DNA of 20,245 bases, taken from the IMG/VR virus record IMGVR_UViG_3300047557_002431, positions 1 to 20,245 of that record, one strand, 5' to 3'. Origin of the DNA: a virus. This document shows, one piece after another, positions 13,690 through 20,040 of the stretch. How positions within the stretch are numbered: the first letter of the stretch is position 1; every line of letters begins with the position of its first letter. A program made the position numbers and the translations under genes. The notes under the pieces are model-generated. The model ran no database searches and was not told the origin of the DNA. It saw nothing but the letters and a program-made list of their open reading frames with translations.

Positions 13690-14640
13690 ATGCCTTACAA
13701 CACACAACGCTTGACCTATAAACCCTTCGAGTACCCGTGGGCCTTCACGGCTTGGCAGGACTCGGAGAAACTGCACTGGCTTCCTGATGAGGTAAACTTT
13801 CAGGAAGACGTGAAGGACTGGAACACACGCCTGTCGCCGGAAGAAAAGGAATTTCTCCGGCAGATTTTCCGCTTTTTCGTCATTGGTGATCTGGATGTCG
13901 CCAGTAGCTACATTGACCATTATTTGCCGGAAGTTAAGACGCCGGAACTGCGTATGATGATGCTGTCCTTTGCAGCGAGAGAGGCGGTACACGTCTCCGC
14001 CTACGCAACGCTCCTGGACACCGTTGGTATGCCGGATACAGAGTATGAGGCATTCACACAATACCGGCAAATGCGTGAGAAGCATGACTACTTCTTCAAC
14101 GACGATGAGCTGTCCTTACCGCTCAAAATCGTGAAATACAGCGCCTTTGGCGAAGGTCTCCAGCTTTTCAGCAGCTTTGCTATGCTCCTGAACTTTCCCC
14201 GCTTCAATAAGATGAAGGGCATGGGGCAGATTGTCTCATGGAGTATCCGGGATGAGCAGGATCATGTTCGGAACATGATTAAATTGTACCACGAAATCAT
14301 TGCTATTGAAGGGTACAGGCCCGGCCACGATACCCAGCTGCTTAAAATTGCCCGGTCTATGGTTGATCTGGAGATGAACTTCATCGACCTTGCTTTCGAG
14401 ATGCGCGGTGTGCAAGGACTCTCGAAAGAAGAAGTCAAAGAATATGTACGTTATATCTGCAACCTTCGGCTGGCGCAACTGGACTACCCAGCTCCGCTGT
14501 TCCCGGACGTAAAAGACAACCCGTTGCCATGGCTTGAAGACCATATTCAGGGACTGGAGTTTACAAACTTTTTTGAGAACGCCCCCACAAATTATCAAAA
14601 AGGGGTGTTGACAGGGGAGATCGACTATAGCATTATGTAG
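13690..14640 (+). CDS. nrdB: Ribonucleotide reductase class I small (beta) subunit
   Basis: 316-residue ferritin-like radical-generating subunit that passes a radical to the large subunit at 8022. Metal ligands and radical residue are visible: D67 (GDLDV), E98 and H101 with Y105 (REAVHVSAY, the ExxHxxxY pattern of the tyrosyl-radical site), E155 (GEGLQLFSSFA), and E189/H192 (RDEQDHV). The radical tyrosine is present, pointing to a Tyr-radical class I enzyme rather than the Tyr-less Ic/Ie types. The start is ATG 13690 with a strong GAGGAG (13677-13682). A terminator follows at 14685. Unlike most nrd operons, 2.8 kb with a methyltransferase, a repeat protein and an RNA candidate separate it from nrdA. 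Confidence 0.95.
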   Translation: MPYNTQRLTYKPFEYPWAFTAWQDSEKLHWLPDEVNFQEDVKDWNTRLSPEEKEFLRQIFRFFVIGDLDVASSYIDHYLPEVKTPELRMMMLSFAAREAVHVSAYATLLDTVGMPDTEYEAFTQYRQMREKHDYFFNDDELSLPLKIVKYSAFGEGLQLFSSFAMLLNFPRFNKMKGMGQIVSWSIRDEQDHVRNMIKLYHEIIAIEGYRPGHDTQLLKIARSMVDLEMNFIDLAFEMRGVQGLSKEEVKEYVRYICNLRLAQLDYPAPLFPDVKDNPLPWLEDHIQGLEFTNFFENAPTNYQKGVLTGEIDYSIM

Positions 14641-14684
14641 TGGCGAGACTTCATCAGGCATCGGAAACCAAGTGAAACTAGCAG

Positions 14685-14715
14685 TGGCCGGGTGTTATGA
14701 GCATCCGGCCATTTT
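14685..14715 (+). terminator. Rho-independent terminator after the reductase small subunit
   Basis: TGGCCGGGTG (14685-14694) pairs with CATCCGGCCA (14702-14711), 10 bp with one G.T wobble and a 7-nt loop. TTTT then an AT-rich stretch follow. It ends the nrdB transcript and precedes the small-gene array. Confidence 0.88.
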
Positions 14716-14743
14716 ATAAAAACATTGTTGAAAGGGGGCTGCT

Positions 14744-14845
14744 ATGGAAGAAGGGACGAGGCTATTGCGCGGGATACGGAACGCGCTGTTGATGTGTATC
14801 CCATTTTATGTGATTGTGTACTTAATTCTAGCGGGGGTGCTATGA
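14744..14845 (+). CDS. 33-residue membrane microprotein
   Basis: Short gene of 33 residues. A basic N-terminus (MEEGTRLLRGIRN) is followed by one hydrophobic helix (ALLMCIPFYVIVYLILAGVL) reaching the C-terminus, so a single-pass membrane protein with the positive end in the cytoplasm is likely. AAAGGGGG at 14731-14738 gives a strong ribosome site. The stop overlaps the next start as ATGA (14842), which supports real translation. It is the first gene after the nrdB terminator. Function is unknown; host-membrane modulation is only a possibility. Confidence 0.6.
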   Translation: MEEGTRLLRGIRNALLMCIPFYVIVYLILAGVL

Positions 14846-15039
14846 CAGAAAAAGAGGGCTGCTGGTGGCGGGATGAAATGGATGAGCCACCACTAGCTAT
14901 ACATACCGGAGAGCTGACAACAGTGAGCCTGATCCGCATGGGGATTGATCCAACCACAAAAGAAGAATTTTCCTCAGAAGACATTTGGGTACTCCCAACA
15001 TTTCCAGGAAAGAAAACAGATAGGAGGAGATATGAATAA
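14842..15039 (+). CDS. Hypothetical protein
   Basis: 65 residues, acidic in the first half (EKEGCWWRDEMDEPP) and basic at the end (KKTDRRRYE). No family recognised; no membrane segment. ATG 14842 overlaps the microprotein stop (ATGA), with GGGGG at 14832-14836. The next gene's Shine-Dalgarno lies inside its last codons, and the two overlap by 8 nt. Confidence 0.6.
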   Translation: MTEKEGCWWRDEMDEPPLAIHTGELTTVSLIRMGIDPTTKEEFSSEDIWVLPTFPGKKTDRRRYE

Positions 15040-15205
15040 GTTTTTACGGCGTCTTTTCTCCCGGTGCCAACACCATTGGGAGGTGTTTGAAACACTGGAC
15101 GTGTTCAGATACAACCGAGTGACCGGGAAAAGGAGCGAGCAGATTGGACAGGAATACGTCTTGCGCTGCAAACACTGCGGCGATATGAAAACAAAACGAG
15201 TATAA
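15032..15205 (+). CDS. Small zinc-ribbon-like protein
   Basis: 57 residues with a CxxH (CQHHW) near residue 12 and a CxxC (LRCKHCGD) near residue 46, a spacing typical of a small treble-clef or zinc-ribbon site. The N- and C-termini are basic, so nucleic-acid or protein binding is plausible. A very strong AGGAGGA (15022-15028) precedes ATG 15032. Similar CxHxW...CxxCG proteins are frequent in phages and usually unnamed. Confidence 0.7.
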   Translation: MNKFLRRLFSRCQHHWEVFETLDVFRYNRVTGKRSEQIGQEYVLRCKHCGDMKTKRV

Positions 15206-15505
15206 CACGGGAGACTGAAATGCGTACAATTGACGAACTTCATTCAATAAAAGATCAGCTTACTGTAGAAGCACTGGAAATTTATGTAAATTACCACAAG
15301 CAAACACCAAAAAGTTTATACCAAAATCACATTGAGTGCCGGGAAAATTTGATAAATACTGCAAAAATGCTTGATACAGCGTTTTACTTAATTAATGAAG
15401 CGAGCAAAAATTTAAAAGATAGCGACAAATCCCTTTATTATAAAGTACTGGGATTTTTACATGAGTGTGGGCAAACAAAGAAACAAAACACGGGAGACTG
15501 AAATG
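15204..15505. repeat. 19-nt direct repeat carrying ribosome site and start codon
   Basis: AACACGGGAGACTGAAATG is identical at 15204-15222 and 15487-15505. Each copy holds a GGGAGA Shine-Dalgarno and the ATG of a different gene (15220 and 15503), overlapping the end of the preceding gene. Confidence 0.9.
15220..15501 (+). CDS. Hypothetical helical protein
   Basis: 93 residues, predicted almost all helical, with no family recognised. Lys-, Asn- and Tyr-rich composition and many AT-rich codons set it apart from its GC-richer neighbours, suggesting separate acquisition. It starts from the first copy of the 19-nt repeat (GGGAG at 15208-15212) and ends within the second copy. No membrane segment was seen. 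Confidence 0.65.
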   Translation: MRTIDELHSIKDQLTVEALEIYVNYHKQTPKSLYQNHIECRENLINTAKMLDTAFYLINEASKNLKDSDKSLYYKVLGFLHECGQTKKQNTGD

Positions 15506-15691
15506 AAAACCTACGACGCAGGATTGTTGATTATCGTTCTGGCCGCAGCCATTGGGTGGGGCGTGTCATACCTTGGTAATGCGGCTGTTTCTGGCGATCC
15601 AGTGCCGACGTATTGCGAGCGGTATGTGGAGCGTATGACTGATACAGGTCGTGAGCTGATTTGCGAAGCGAAGGAGCAAAACGATGGCTGA
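15503..15691 (+). CDS. Small secreted or membrane-anchored protein
   Basis: 62 residues. A hydrophobic N-terminal segment (GLLIIVLAAAIGWGVSYLG) follows MKTYDA and could be a signal anchor. The rest is hydrophilic with two cysteines (TYCERYVE and LICEAKEQ) that could form a disulphide outside the cytoplasm. It starts at the second copy of the 19-nt repeat. It overlaps the next gene by 8 nt. Family not recognised. Confidence 0.65.
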   Translation: MKTYDAGLLIIVLAAAIGWGVSYLGNAAVSGDPVPTYCERYVERMTDTGRELICEAKEQNDG

Positions 15692-15872
15692 AGATAAAAA
15701 CCTAGTTTTTCTTTCAGATTATGGACTGACTGAAAACGAACGTATAATTTATGCGCAAGATCGTGCAATCGTACGGCTAATTGAACTGCTGAAAGAATTT
15801 ATGGCATCTGATCCATATCATCCTTCATTTGATGATGCGCATGATGTGATTTCACGCATAAGGATATACTGA
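15684..15872 (+). CDS. Hypothetical small protein
   Basis: 62 residues, acidic and helical (NERIIYAQDRAIVRLIELLK), ending with a histidine/aspartate-rich loop and a short helix. AAGGAG at 15671-15676 with a 7-nt spacer supports ATG 15684. It lies one base before the next gene. Family not recognised. Confidence 0.6.
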   Translation: MAEDKNLVFLSDYGLTENERIIYAQDRAIVRLIELLKEFMASDPYHPSFDDAHDVISRIRIY

Positions 15873-15873
15873 A

Positions 15874-16098
15874 ATGACTGACACAATAAATGACGGCGGC
15901 CCGGCGTTTCCACTTTATTGCGGCCCCGGAGACACTGGCAACACTGGCGGCATGACGCTGCGAGATTATTTTGCAGCGGCGGCGCTGCAGGGGATTACAG
16001 CTCGCACACATATAAACTCGGATATGAGGGGATGGGCAGAGTTAGCGTATAAACACGCCGACGCAATGCTTGCAGAGAGGAACAAAAACAATGACTAG
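15874..16098 (+). CDS. Conserved phage protein of the DGGPAFP / MTLRDYFAAAALQG type
   Basis: 74 residues. INDGGPAFPL, GGMTLRDYFAAAALQGITA and AELAYKHADAMLAERNK form a layout that I recall from many phage and prophage genomes, always of unknown function. It is soluble, with a helical C-terminal half. GGAT lies about 10 nt before ATG 15874. Eight nt overlap with the following gene indicate coupling. Confidence 0.75.
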   Translation: MTDTINDGGPAFPLYCGPGDTGNTGGMTLRDYFAAAALQGITARTHINSDMRGWAELAYKHADAMLAERNKNND

Positions 16099-16546
16099 CA
16101 CAGCAAAACCGACGCCTTGGGATAAAGTCACCGACGAGACATTAGAGGTGTTTTACGAAATAGGTCTAACACCGCGCCAGTTGTTGGATCGGCTTAATTT
16201 CTTACAACAAGGCTGCGCCAAAACTGAGCATGAAATCAAACAAGTGTTGGGGAAGGCGCTTGGAAACTACCCTTGGTATAAGGACGACCAAAAAAATTTT
16301 CCTAGTGCCACTGACGCGGATGGTGTTTGCGTGGGGGAACACGTTGCGGAAACTATAGCGGAAGAGGCAGCAAACGTTATCGTACAGCTGAGGGAACAGC
16401 GGGATGAGTTAGAAGCCGCACTTTTTCAGCTTTACGATTATGCATTGAATAGAGGGAGTGACGATAATTTTCCTTTGCAAATTAGCATTTTAATTCGACA
16501 AGCCTATGAAGCCGCCCTCGCCAAGGGCGGAAAGGTGGGTGGGTGA
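16091..16546 (+). CDS. Hypothetical phage protein with helical domains
   Basis: 151 residues. The N-terminal part (VTDETLEVFYEIGLTPRQLL) is followed by a central hydrophilic stretch and a C-terminal helix pair (VIVQLREQRDELEAALFQLY) able to form a coiled coil. No catalytic motif. The C-terminal ALAKGGKVGG resembles tails of the modular small phage proteins further along. ATG 16091 overlaps the previous stop; GAGAGGA lies upstream. The stop is shared with the next start (TGATG at 16546). Confidence 0.65.
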   Translation: MTSTAKPTPWDKVTDETLEVFYEIGLTPRQLLDRLNFLQQGCAKTEHEIKQVLGKALGNYPWYKDDQKNFPSATDADGVCVGEHVAETIAEEAANVIVQLREQRDELEAALFQLYDYALNRGSDDNFPLQISILIRQAYEAALAKGGKVGG

Positions 16547-16818
16547 TGCATACAGTATCTACATGGGATCGGTTTATAGGCGCTGTGGCCTTATTTATCG
16601 GGGTAATGCTGACACTGATAGCGCCGTTCCTGACTGTTGTCCTTTTGTTTATGGCAATCCCGTTTCAGGCCATTGGCGCGGCATTGTCGAGCATTGGTGA
16701 CACATTAAACGCATTCCCCTCTAATTTTCGTGATTGCATAAACTGCACTACACACATTGCCAATAAAGGCATTCACAGAATGAGATTTGGGAAGGAAAAA
16801 CAAAATGACCCCGCGTAA
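16546..16818 (+). CDS. Integral membrane protein
   Basis: 90 residues. Residues ~10-50 are strongly hydrophobic (FIGAVALFIGVMLTLIAPFL, then TVVLLFMAIPFQAIGAALSS), enough for one long or two short membrane helices. The polar C-terminus holds a CINC motif and basic residues, probably cytoplasmic. ATG 16546 overlaps the previous stop (TGATG); a GTG one codon upstream is equally possible. A small cassette protein with no recognised family; a holin-like role cannot be excluded but is unsupported. Confidence 0.65.
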   Translation: MHTVSTWDRFIGAVALFIGVMLTLIAPFLTVVLLFMAIPFQAIGAALSSIGDTLNAFPSNFRDCINCTTHIANKGIHRMRFGKEKQNDPA

Positions 16819-17209
16819 CCCGCTCGATAAAAAAGTGATTGTTGATCGTGAAGATTTACACACTGCTGTTTGTTATGTGCGCCAAGCCGCATTTCAACAT
16901 GAGCAGAAAGGTTACGGAACTCACCATGCGTTGCTGGATTTAATTGCGAGGCTAGAAGAGCAAGCGCTCGCCACCAACCTCACCGGATGGGCGGCGGTGC
17001 CTGTGGAACACACACCAGATATGGCGTCTGCCGCAGTAAAGGCGCTGGAGAACAGCATTTGTGCTGACATTGATTTCCATCTGTCTTGGGTGAACACAGC
17101 AGACCAAGAGGTGCAGCTCGTATCATGTCTGGGGAGGACTCACTGCGCCATGCTCAACGCCAGCCCGGCGTTATTTGAAACAAGGGAAAAAGAAAATGAA
17201 CAAGCTTGA
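16805..17209 (+). CDS. Modular orphan phage protein, paralogue A
   Basis: 134 residues. It shares three blocks with the next gene: KVIVDREDLHTA near the N-terminus, ATNLTGWAAVPVE in the middle and CAMLNASPALF near the C-terminus. The TGWAAVPVE...MLNASP arrangement recurs in small phage proteins of unknown function. The stretch between the shared blocks differs, so the pair are mosaic paralogues. AAGGA upstream supports ATG 16805. It overlaps its neighbours at both ends. Confidence 0.7.
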   Translation: MTPRNPLDKKVIVDREDLHTAVCYVRQAAFQHEQKGYGTHHALLDLIARLEEQALATNLTGWAAVPVEHTPDMASAAVKALENSICADIDFHLSWVNTADQEVQLVSCLGRTHCAMLNASPALFETREKENEQA

Positions 17210-17386
17210 TGGGAAATGTATTGTTGATCGCGACAAGCTACATATGATTTTCAACGCTTTGGAAAACATCCATCATGAGGAGGAAAAAGGCGGATATCCA
17301 TTGCATCCAGAAATGCGGGCGTTCATGGAGCATTTCAAAACTGCCCTTGCCACCGACCTCACCGGATGGGCGGCGGTGCCTGTGGA
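16970..17386. repeat. 38-bp direct repeat in the paralogue pair
   Basis: The 38-bp segments 16970-17007 and 17349-17386 are identical except for one base and encode A-T-N/D-LTGWAAVPVE in two neighbouring genes. A further 20-bp identical pair lies at 17148-17167 and 17470-17489 (PCMLNAS region). Confidence 0.88.
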
Positions 17387-17516
17387 GCTGACAGACGACC
17401 ACATTTATGTGGCATGGTTAAAGATTGATGACGACCTTGAAAATAAGACTTTGCGTGACGTACATCGCACCATGCTCAACGCCAGCCCGCCGCTGCCAAC
17501 AGGAGAAAAACAATGA
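17196..17516 (+). CDS. Modular orphan phage protein, paralogue B
   Basis: 106 residues, paralogous to the preceding gene: KCIVDRDKLHMIF, ATDLTGWAAVPVELTDDHI and HRTMLNASPPLPTGEKQ. No enzymatic motif or membrane segment; function unknown. ATG 17196 follows AAGGGAAAAAG and overlaps the end of paralogue A. The stop overlaps the next start as ATGA (17513). Confidence 0.7.
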   Translation: MNKLDGKCIVDRDKLHMIFNALENIHHEEEKGGYPLHPEMRAFMEHFKTALATDLTGWAAVPVELTDDHIYVAWLKIDDDLENKTLRDVHRTMLNASPPLPTGEKQ

Positions 17517-17746
17517 TTACAGTGAAAGAGTTTTATGACATTTATCAAAAGCAAGCTCCCGCTTCGGGATGCACAGTTGTGCGAGTGGACGGAACAAAAG
17601 TGAATTTATTGCCGTTCCAGAAAACCCCTTTTGGCGATGTTTTTGCGACAGAAGATGGAAATAAAAACTGGAAAATGTTTACCCCGTTGTACAACGTACA
17701 AGCCATTTTGGATCCAGATGAAACGCAAATTGCAGGAGACATTTAA
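17513..17746 (+). CDS. Hypothetical protein
   Basis: 77 residues, predicted alpha/beta (ITVKEFYDIYQKQ helix, then several strands such as GCTVVRVDGTKVNLLPF). Family not recognised. The start is an ATGA overlap with AGGAGAAA (17501-17508) upstream. It ends directly against the next ATG with no gap. Confidence 0.65.
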   Translation: MITVKEFYDIYQKQAPASGCTVVRVDGTKVNLLPFQKTPFGDVFATEDGNKNWKMFTPLYNVQAILDPDETQIAGDI

Positions 17747-18064
17747 ATGCAAAAAGAAATTGATATCAAAGGTTTGCCGCAAGAACTTGTCAGTCAGTTG
17801 CGCCTTAACACACAAAAGGAAACAATACAAAGCAAATTCTCCCATCAAATAACAGAAATCTTGACAGAACATGACGGCACGGCTTCCTTGGATGAAATCC
17901 TTGTCGCTTACTGGCGCAAAACGCAAGTTGTTTTAAAGCGCTCAATTTGTTTGTCACGCATGGACAAAATGAAACGGGACGGAATTGTTGTTTCCGCTGG
18001 CACTCAACAGCGGGCAGTTTATCGCCTAAAAGACAGCCCGCCGCTGCCGGGAGGTGGGGAATGA
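17747..18064 (+). CDS. Putative winged-helix DNA-binding protein
   Basis: 105 residues. Residues ~28-95 (ITEILTEHDGTASLDEILVA, then a helix, SRMDKMKRDGIVVSAG and RAVYRL) resemble a winged helix-turn-helix: helix, recognition helix, then a two-strand wing. A regulator of the phage or host is possible, but no catalytic or oligomer domain is attached. The C-terminal tail SPPLPGG matches the module ending paralogue B, at DNA level AGCCCGCCGCTGCC at 17484-17497 and 18035-18048. AGGAGA upstream supports ATG 17747. Confidence 0.55.
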   Translation: MQKEIDIKGLPQELVSQLRLNTQKETIQSKFSHQITEILTEHDGTASLDEILVAYWRKTQVVLKRSICLSRMDKMKRDGIVVSAGTQQRAVYRLKDSPPLPGGGE

Positions 18065-18240
18065 ACGGTAATGAATTTGTTGCCGGGGCGTTTGCTGGCT
18101 TTGCGTCCGCAGTCGTTATTTTTATGTCAGTGGTTCTTATTAATTTAAAGGTTTTTAAGAACGAAACAGACCTGCTGCGCTTCTGCATGACGCACAGCAT
18201 ACCATTGGAACAATGCAAAATACCGGAAAAAGGAAAATGA
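18061..18240 (+). CDS. Single-pass membrane microprotein
   Basis: 59 residues. A hydrophobic helix (FVAGAFAGFASAVVIFMSVV) near the N-terminus is followed by a polar tail with two cysteines (RFCMTHSIPLEQCKI). Start ATGA overlap at 18061 with GGGAGGTGGGGA just upstream, a strong site. Function unknown. Confidence 0.65.
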   Translation: MNGNEFVAGAFAGFASAVVIFMSVVLINLKVFKNETDLLRFCMTHSIPLEQCKIPEKGK

Positions 18241-18581
18241 CAATGTACAAACCGGGAACGCAACTGATTATGGTTGAACCGTGGTCGCGAGAAGCCGCGA
18301 TAAAACTAGGTTTTCTGGTCGAACCCTACAATACGAGGGGCGTGACAGACTGGCGCATTACCGTCACCGAATCCGGCCCGAATGCTGCGGAGCGGTTTTT
18401 GCCGCAGGTGTTCGATGTGGTTATGCTAGGCGAAAATGATGCCGTGCGGAGTATTGGTGAGATAGATGACGGCACATATTACTCACCGTGCGGTGATTTT
18501 TGGCCGCTGTCAGAAGTCAAACGCATCATCGAACGCAACGACACACCGTTTCCGCAATTCTCAGAGGTGATCGAACCATGA
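18237..18581 (+). CDS. Hypothetical protein
   Basis: 114 residues, mostly beta with Pro/Gly turns (YKPGTQLIMVEPWSREAAIK, PQVFDVVMLGEND, DGTYYSPCGDFWPLSEV). Family not recognised. ATG 18237 overlaps the previous stop (ATGA); ATG 18243, two codons later, has the better spacing from AGGA (18231-18234) and may be the real start. The end overlaps the next gene by ATGA. Confidence 0.65.
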   Translation: MTMYKPGTQLIMVEPWSREAAIKLGFLVEPYNTRGVTDWRITVTESGPNAAERFLPQVFDVVMLGENDAVRSIGEIDDGTYYSPCGDFWPLSEVKRIIERNDTPFPQFSEVIEP

Positions 18582-18850
18582 AGCCGACTGTTTTATATCA
18601 TGCAACAAACCCCAAAAAAGCAAGAGCTTATCGAGAGACGGGACATATCATCGCGCCAGTCAGGGGATTTAATACCGTAGAAGGTGCTATGGCGTGGGCA
18701 ATGAAAGTGGGGCGAACCGTGATCTATGAAATACATGCAACGGATTTAGATAACGTCCACAAACTGCCGGATCATCACAATCAATTTGGAACGGCCTACT
18801 GGATCGATGAAAATGTTAACAACTTTAAATGCGTCTATAGCGCGGTGTAA
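18578..18850 (+). CDS. Small protein with ADP-ribosyltransferase-like opening
   Basis: 90 residues. It begins VLYHATNPKKARAYRETGHI, then GAMAWAMKVGRTVIYEIHAT. This order (strand ending YHxT, helix and xxG, then a helix with AMAWA before a strand) recalls small ADP-ribosyltransferase-fold proteins, whose first catalytic His lies in a YHGT strand. The later Tyr and Glu needed for catalysis cannot be assigned with confidence. AGAGGTGAT upstream and the ATGA overlap support ATG 18578. It may instead be an unrelated orphan phage family. Confidence 0.5.
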   Translation: MKPTVLYHATNPKKARAYRETGHIIAPVRGFNTVEGAMAWAMKVGRTVIYEIHATDLDNVHKLPDHHNQFGTAYWIDENVNNFKCVYSAV

Positions 18851-18899
18851 ATGAGGTTGATTTGTGCGGTTATGCGCATCTGTTACAGGAGATTGAGCA

Positions 18900-19097
18900 A
18901 TGACATGGAGTGCCAACATTCCTATGCCTGCTCGTGTCAGGCAATACGTCACGGTGCAGGAATTTAAACATTTTGATCAGATTTCGACCACGTTTGAAAA
19001 ACCGGAAACGGCAAACGTCCGACTGATCCATTTCACCACCACCATCCGGCCAGACAACAGCGCCGTGCTGGTGATGCTATGGGAGAGCATACAATGA
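18900..19097 (+). CDS. Hypothetical small protein
   Basis: 65 residues, predicted mainly beta (FEKPETANVRLIHFTTTIRP, then NSAVLVMLWES). No family recognised. AGGAG (18887-18891) precedes ATG 18900 after a spacer of about 8 nt. The end overlaps the nuclease-like gene as ATGA. A short 38-codon frame from 18851 overlaps its start but lacks a ribosome site. Confidence 0.6.
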   Translation: MTWSANIPMPARVRQYVTVQEFKHFDQISTTFEKPETANVRLIHFTTTIRPDNSAVLVMLWESIQ

Positions 19098-19636
19098 CGT
19101 TTGATATAGAAAAATTTTTGCGGCTATCACCCAACAATCGGTATCTGGATGTGGATTATAAAGATTTTATTTACGTCTGGAATGACACATTGAGCCGAGT
19201 GGAAGCTGTTGCTGGTTGTCCGACAAAACCGAATCCCAGCAAAAGAGATCATTCTTATATGCGAAAATGGTTTGACCGTGAGACATATCAAAAGATTAAC
19301 CCCGAACACAAATCAGTAAACATAGGTCATATTGTTGCGAGGAATCTTGGCGGGCTAGATCACACATTGAATCTTGTGAGGCAAAACGCCAAAGCAAACA
19401 ATAAAGAATACGCCAATGCAGAAAGGATTGCCCGTCAACCTGATACAACATTTATTGTCATAGCGTTGCGTTATGATAATTTTCATTGCAATACGCAAGT
19501 ACCGTCCAGTTTTGACTTTTATATAGAAAAAAACAATCGGGAAGGCACGGTTTACACAATCCCGAATATCGTCAACGTAAATGAAAAAGAAGCCATGGAA
19601 ACATGGTTCAAAACGAAAGAAATGCAAAATGCATAA
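19094..19636 (+). CDS. Putative GHI-type (beta-beta-alpha-metal) nuclease
   Basis: 180 residues. The central segment VNIGHIVARNLGGLDHTLNL, continuing VRQNAKANNKEYANAE, matches the DNA/RNA non-specific endonuclease pattern: GH with catalytic His (H79), an xLGG turn, then N93 and N98/N102-103, where the metal-binding and structural Asn lie. The usual DRGH is replaced by IGH, so the first acidic residue is missing. No signal peptide or immunity-protein gene is evident. GGGAGAG upstream of ATG 19094 and the ATGA overlap give a clear start. AT-rich codons resemble the 15220 gene. A cell-killing, host-DNA-degrading or purely structural role cannot be separated. Confidence 0.55.
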   Translation: MTFDIEKFLRLSPNNRYLDVDYKDFIYVWNDTLSRVEAVAGCPTKPNPSKRDHSYMRKWFDRETYQKINPEHKSVNIGHIVARNLGGLDHTLNLVRQNAKANNKEYANAERIARQPDTTFIVIALRYDNFHCNTQVPSSFDFYIEKNNREGTVYTIPNIVNVNEKEAMETWFKTKEMQNA

Positions 19637-19736
19637 CCACTTAGAGCTATGGCAAATCGTCGCATGGGGATGCGCTGCTTTGATGATCCCATCTGCGATT
19701 GTTTGTTACCTAGAACGCCATGAATTCAAAAGATAG
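19629..19736 (+). CDS. 35-residue membrane microprotein
   Basis: Short gene encoding a hydrophobic helix (IVAWGCAALMIPSAIVCYLE) between MHNHLELWQ and a charged end (RHEFKR). The start overlaps the nuclease-like stop by 8 nt, and the next gene's ribosome site begins at its stop. The Shine-Dalgarno is weak, so translation probably depends on coupling. Function unknown. Confidence 0.5.
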   Translation: MHNHLELWQIVAWGCAALMIPSAIVCYLERHEFKR

Positions 19737-19745
19737 GAGAATCAA

Positions 19746-20039
19746 ATGCGTGATATTGCGCGAATCGAAAAATGGGCACACGACCGGAACATCATCAATG
19801 GTTCAACCCGGCAGGCGCAGTTGTGCAAGCTGATTGAAGAAGTCGGGGAACTGGCCACCGCTATCAACAAGCAGCGTCCTGCTGATGTGGTGGATGCTAT
19901 TGGGGATTGCGCCGTTGTGCTGACCATCCTTGCCGCTCAAAGCCAGACGACGCTGGAGGCGTGTATTGATCGGGCGTATCTGGAGATCAAGGATCGCAAG
20001 GGCCGCATGGTGGACGGCGTGTTTATCCGGGAGGAATAG
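19746..20039 (+). CDS. Second MazG-like nucleotide pyrophosphohydrolase
   Basis: 97 residues, a single-domain MazG-type NTP pyrophosphatase. The metal site is EEVGE (E31, E32, E35) in KLIEEVGELATAI, and the second acidic cluster is DVVDAIGD (D47, D50, D54). It ends RKGRMVDGVFIRE, the usual substrate-loop tail of phage MazG-like proteins. It differs from the 7556 enzyme in length and motif order, so they are not recent duplicates. AGGAGA (19735-19740) gives a good start. It may clear non-canonical or host nucleotides; the substrate is not readable. Confidence 0.85.
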   Translation: MRDIARIEKWAHDRNIINGSTRQAQLCKLIEEVGELATAINKQRPADVVDAIGDCAVVLTILAAQSQTTLEACIDRAYLEIKDRKGRMVDGVFIREE

Positions 20040-20040
20040 G

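Noticed and set aside
18851-18967. 38-codon frame directly after the 18578 gene
   Set aside because: No ribosome site; it overlaps the better supported gene at 18900, and the product is rich in Cys/Arg with no pattern.
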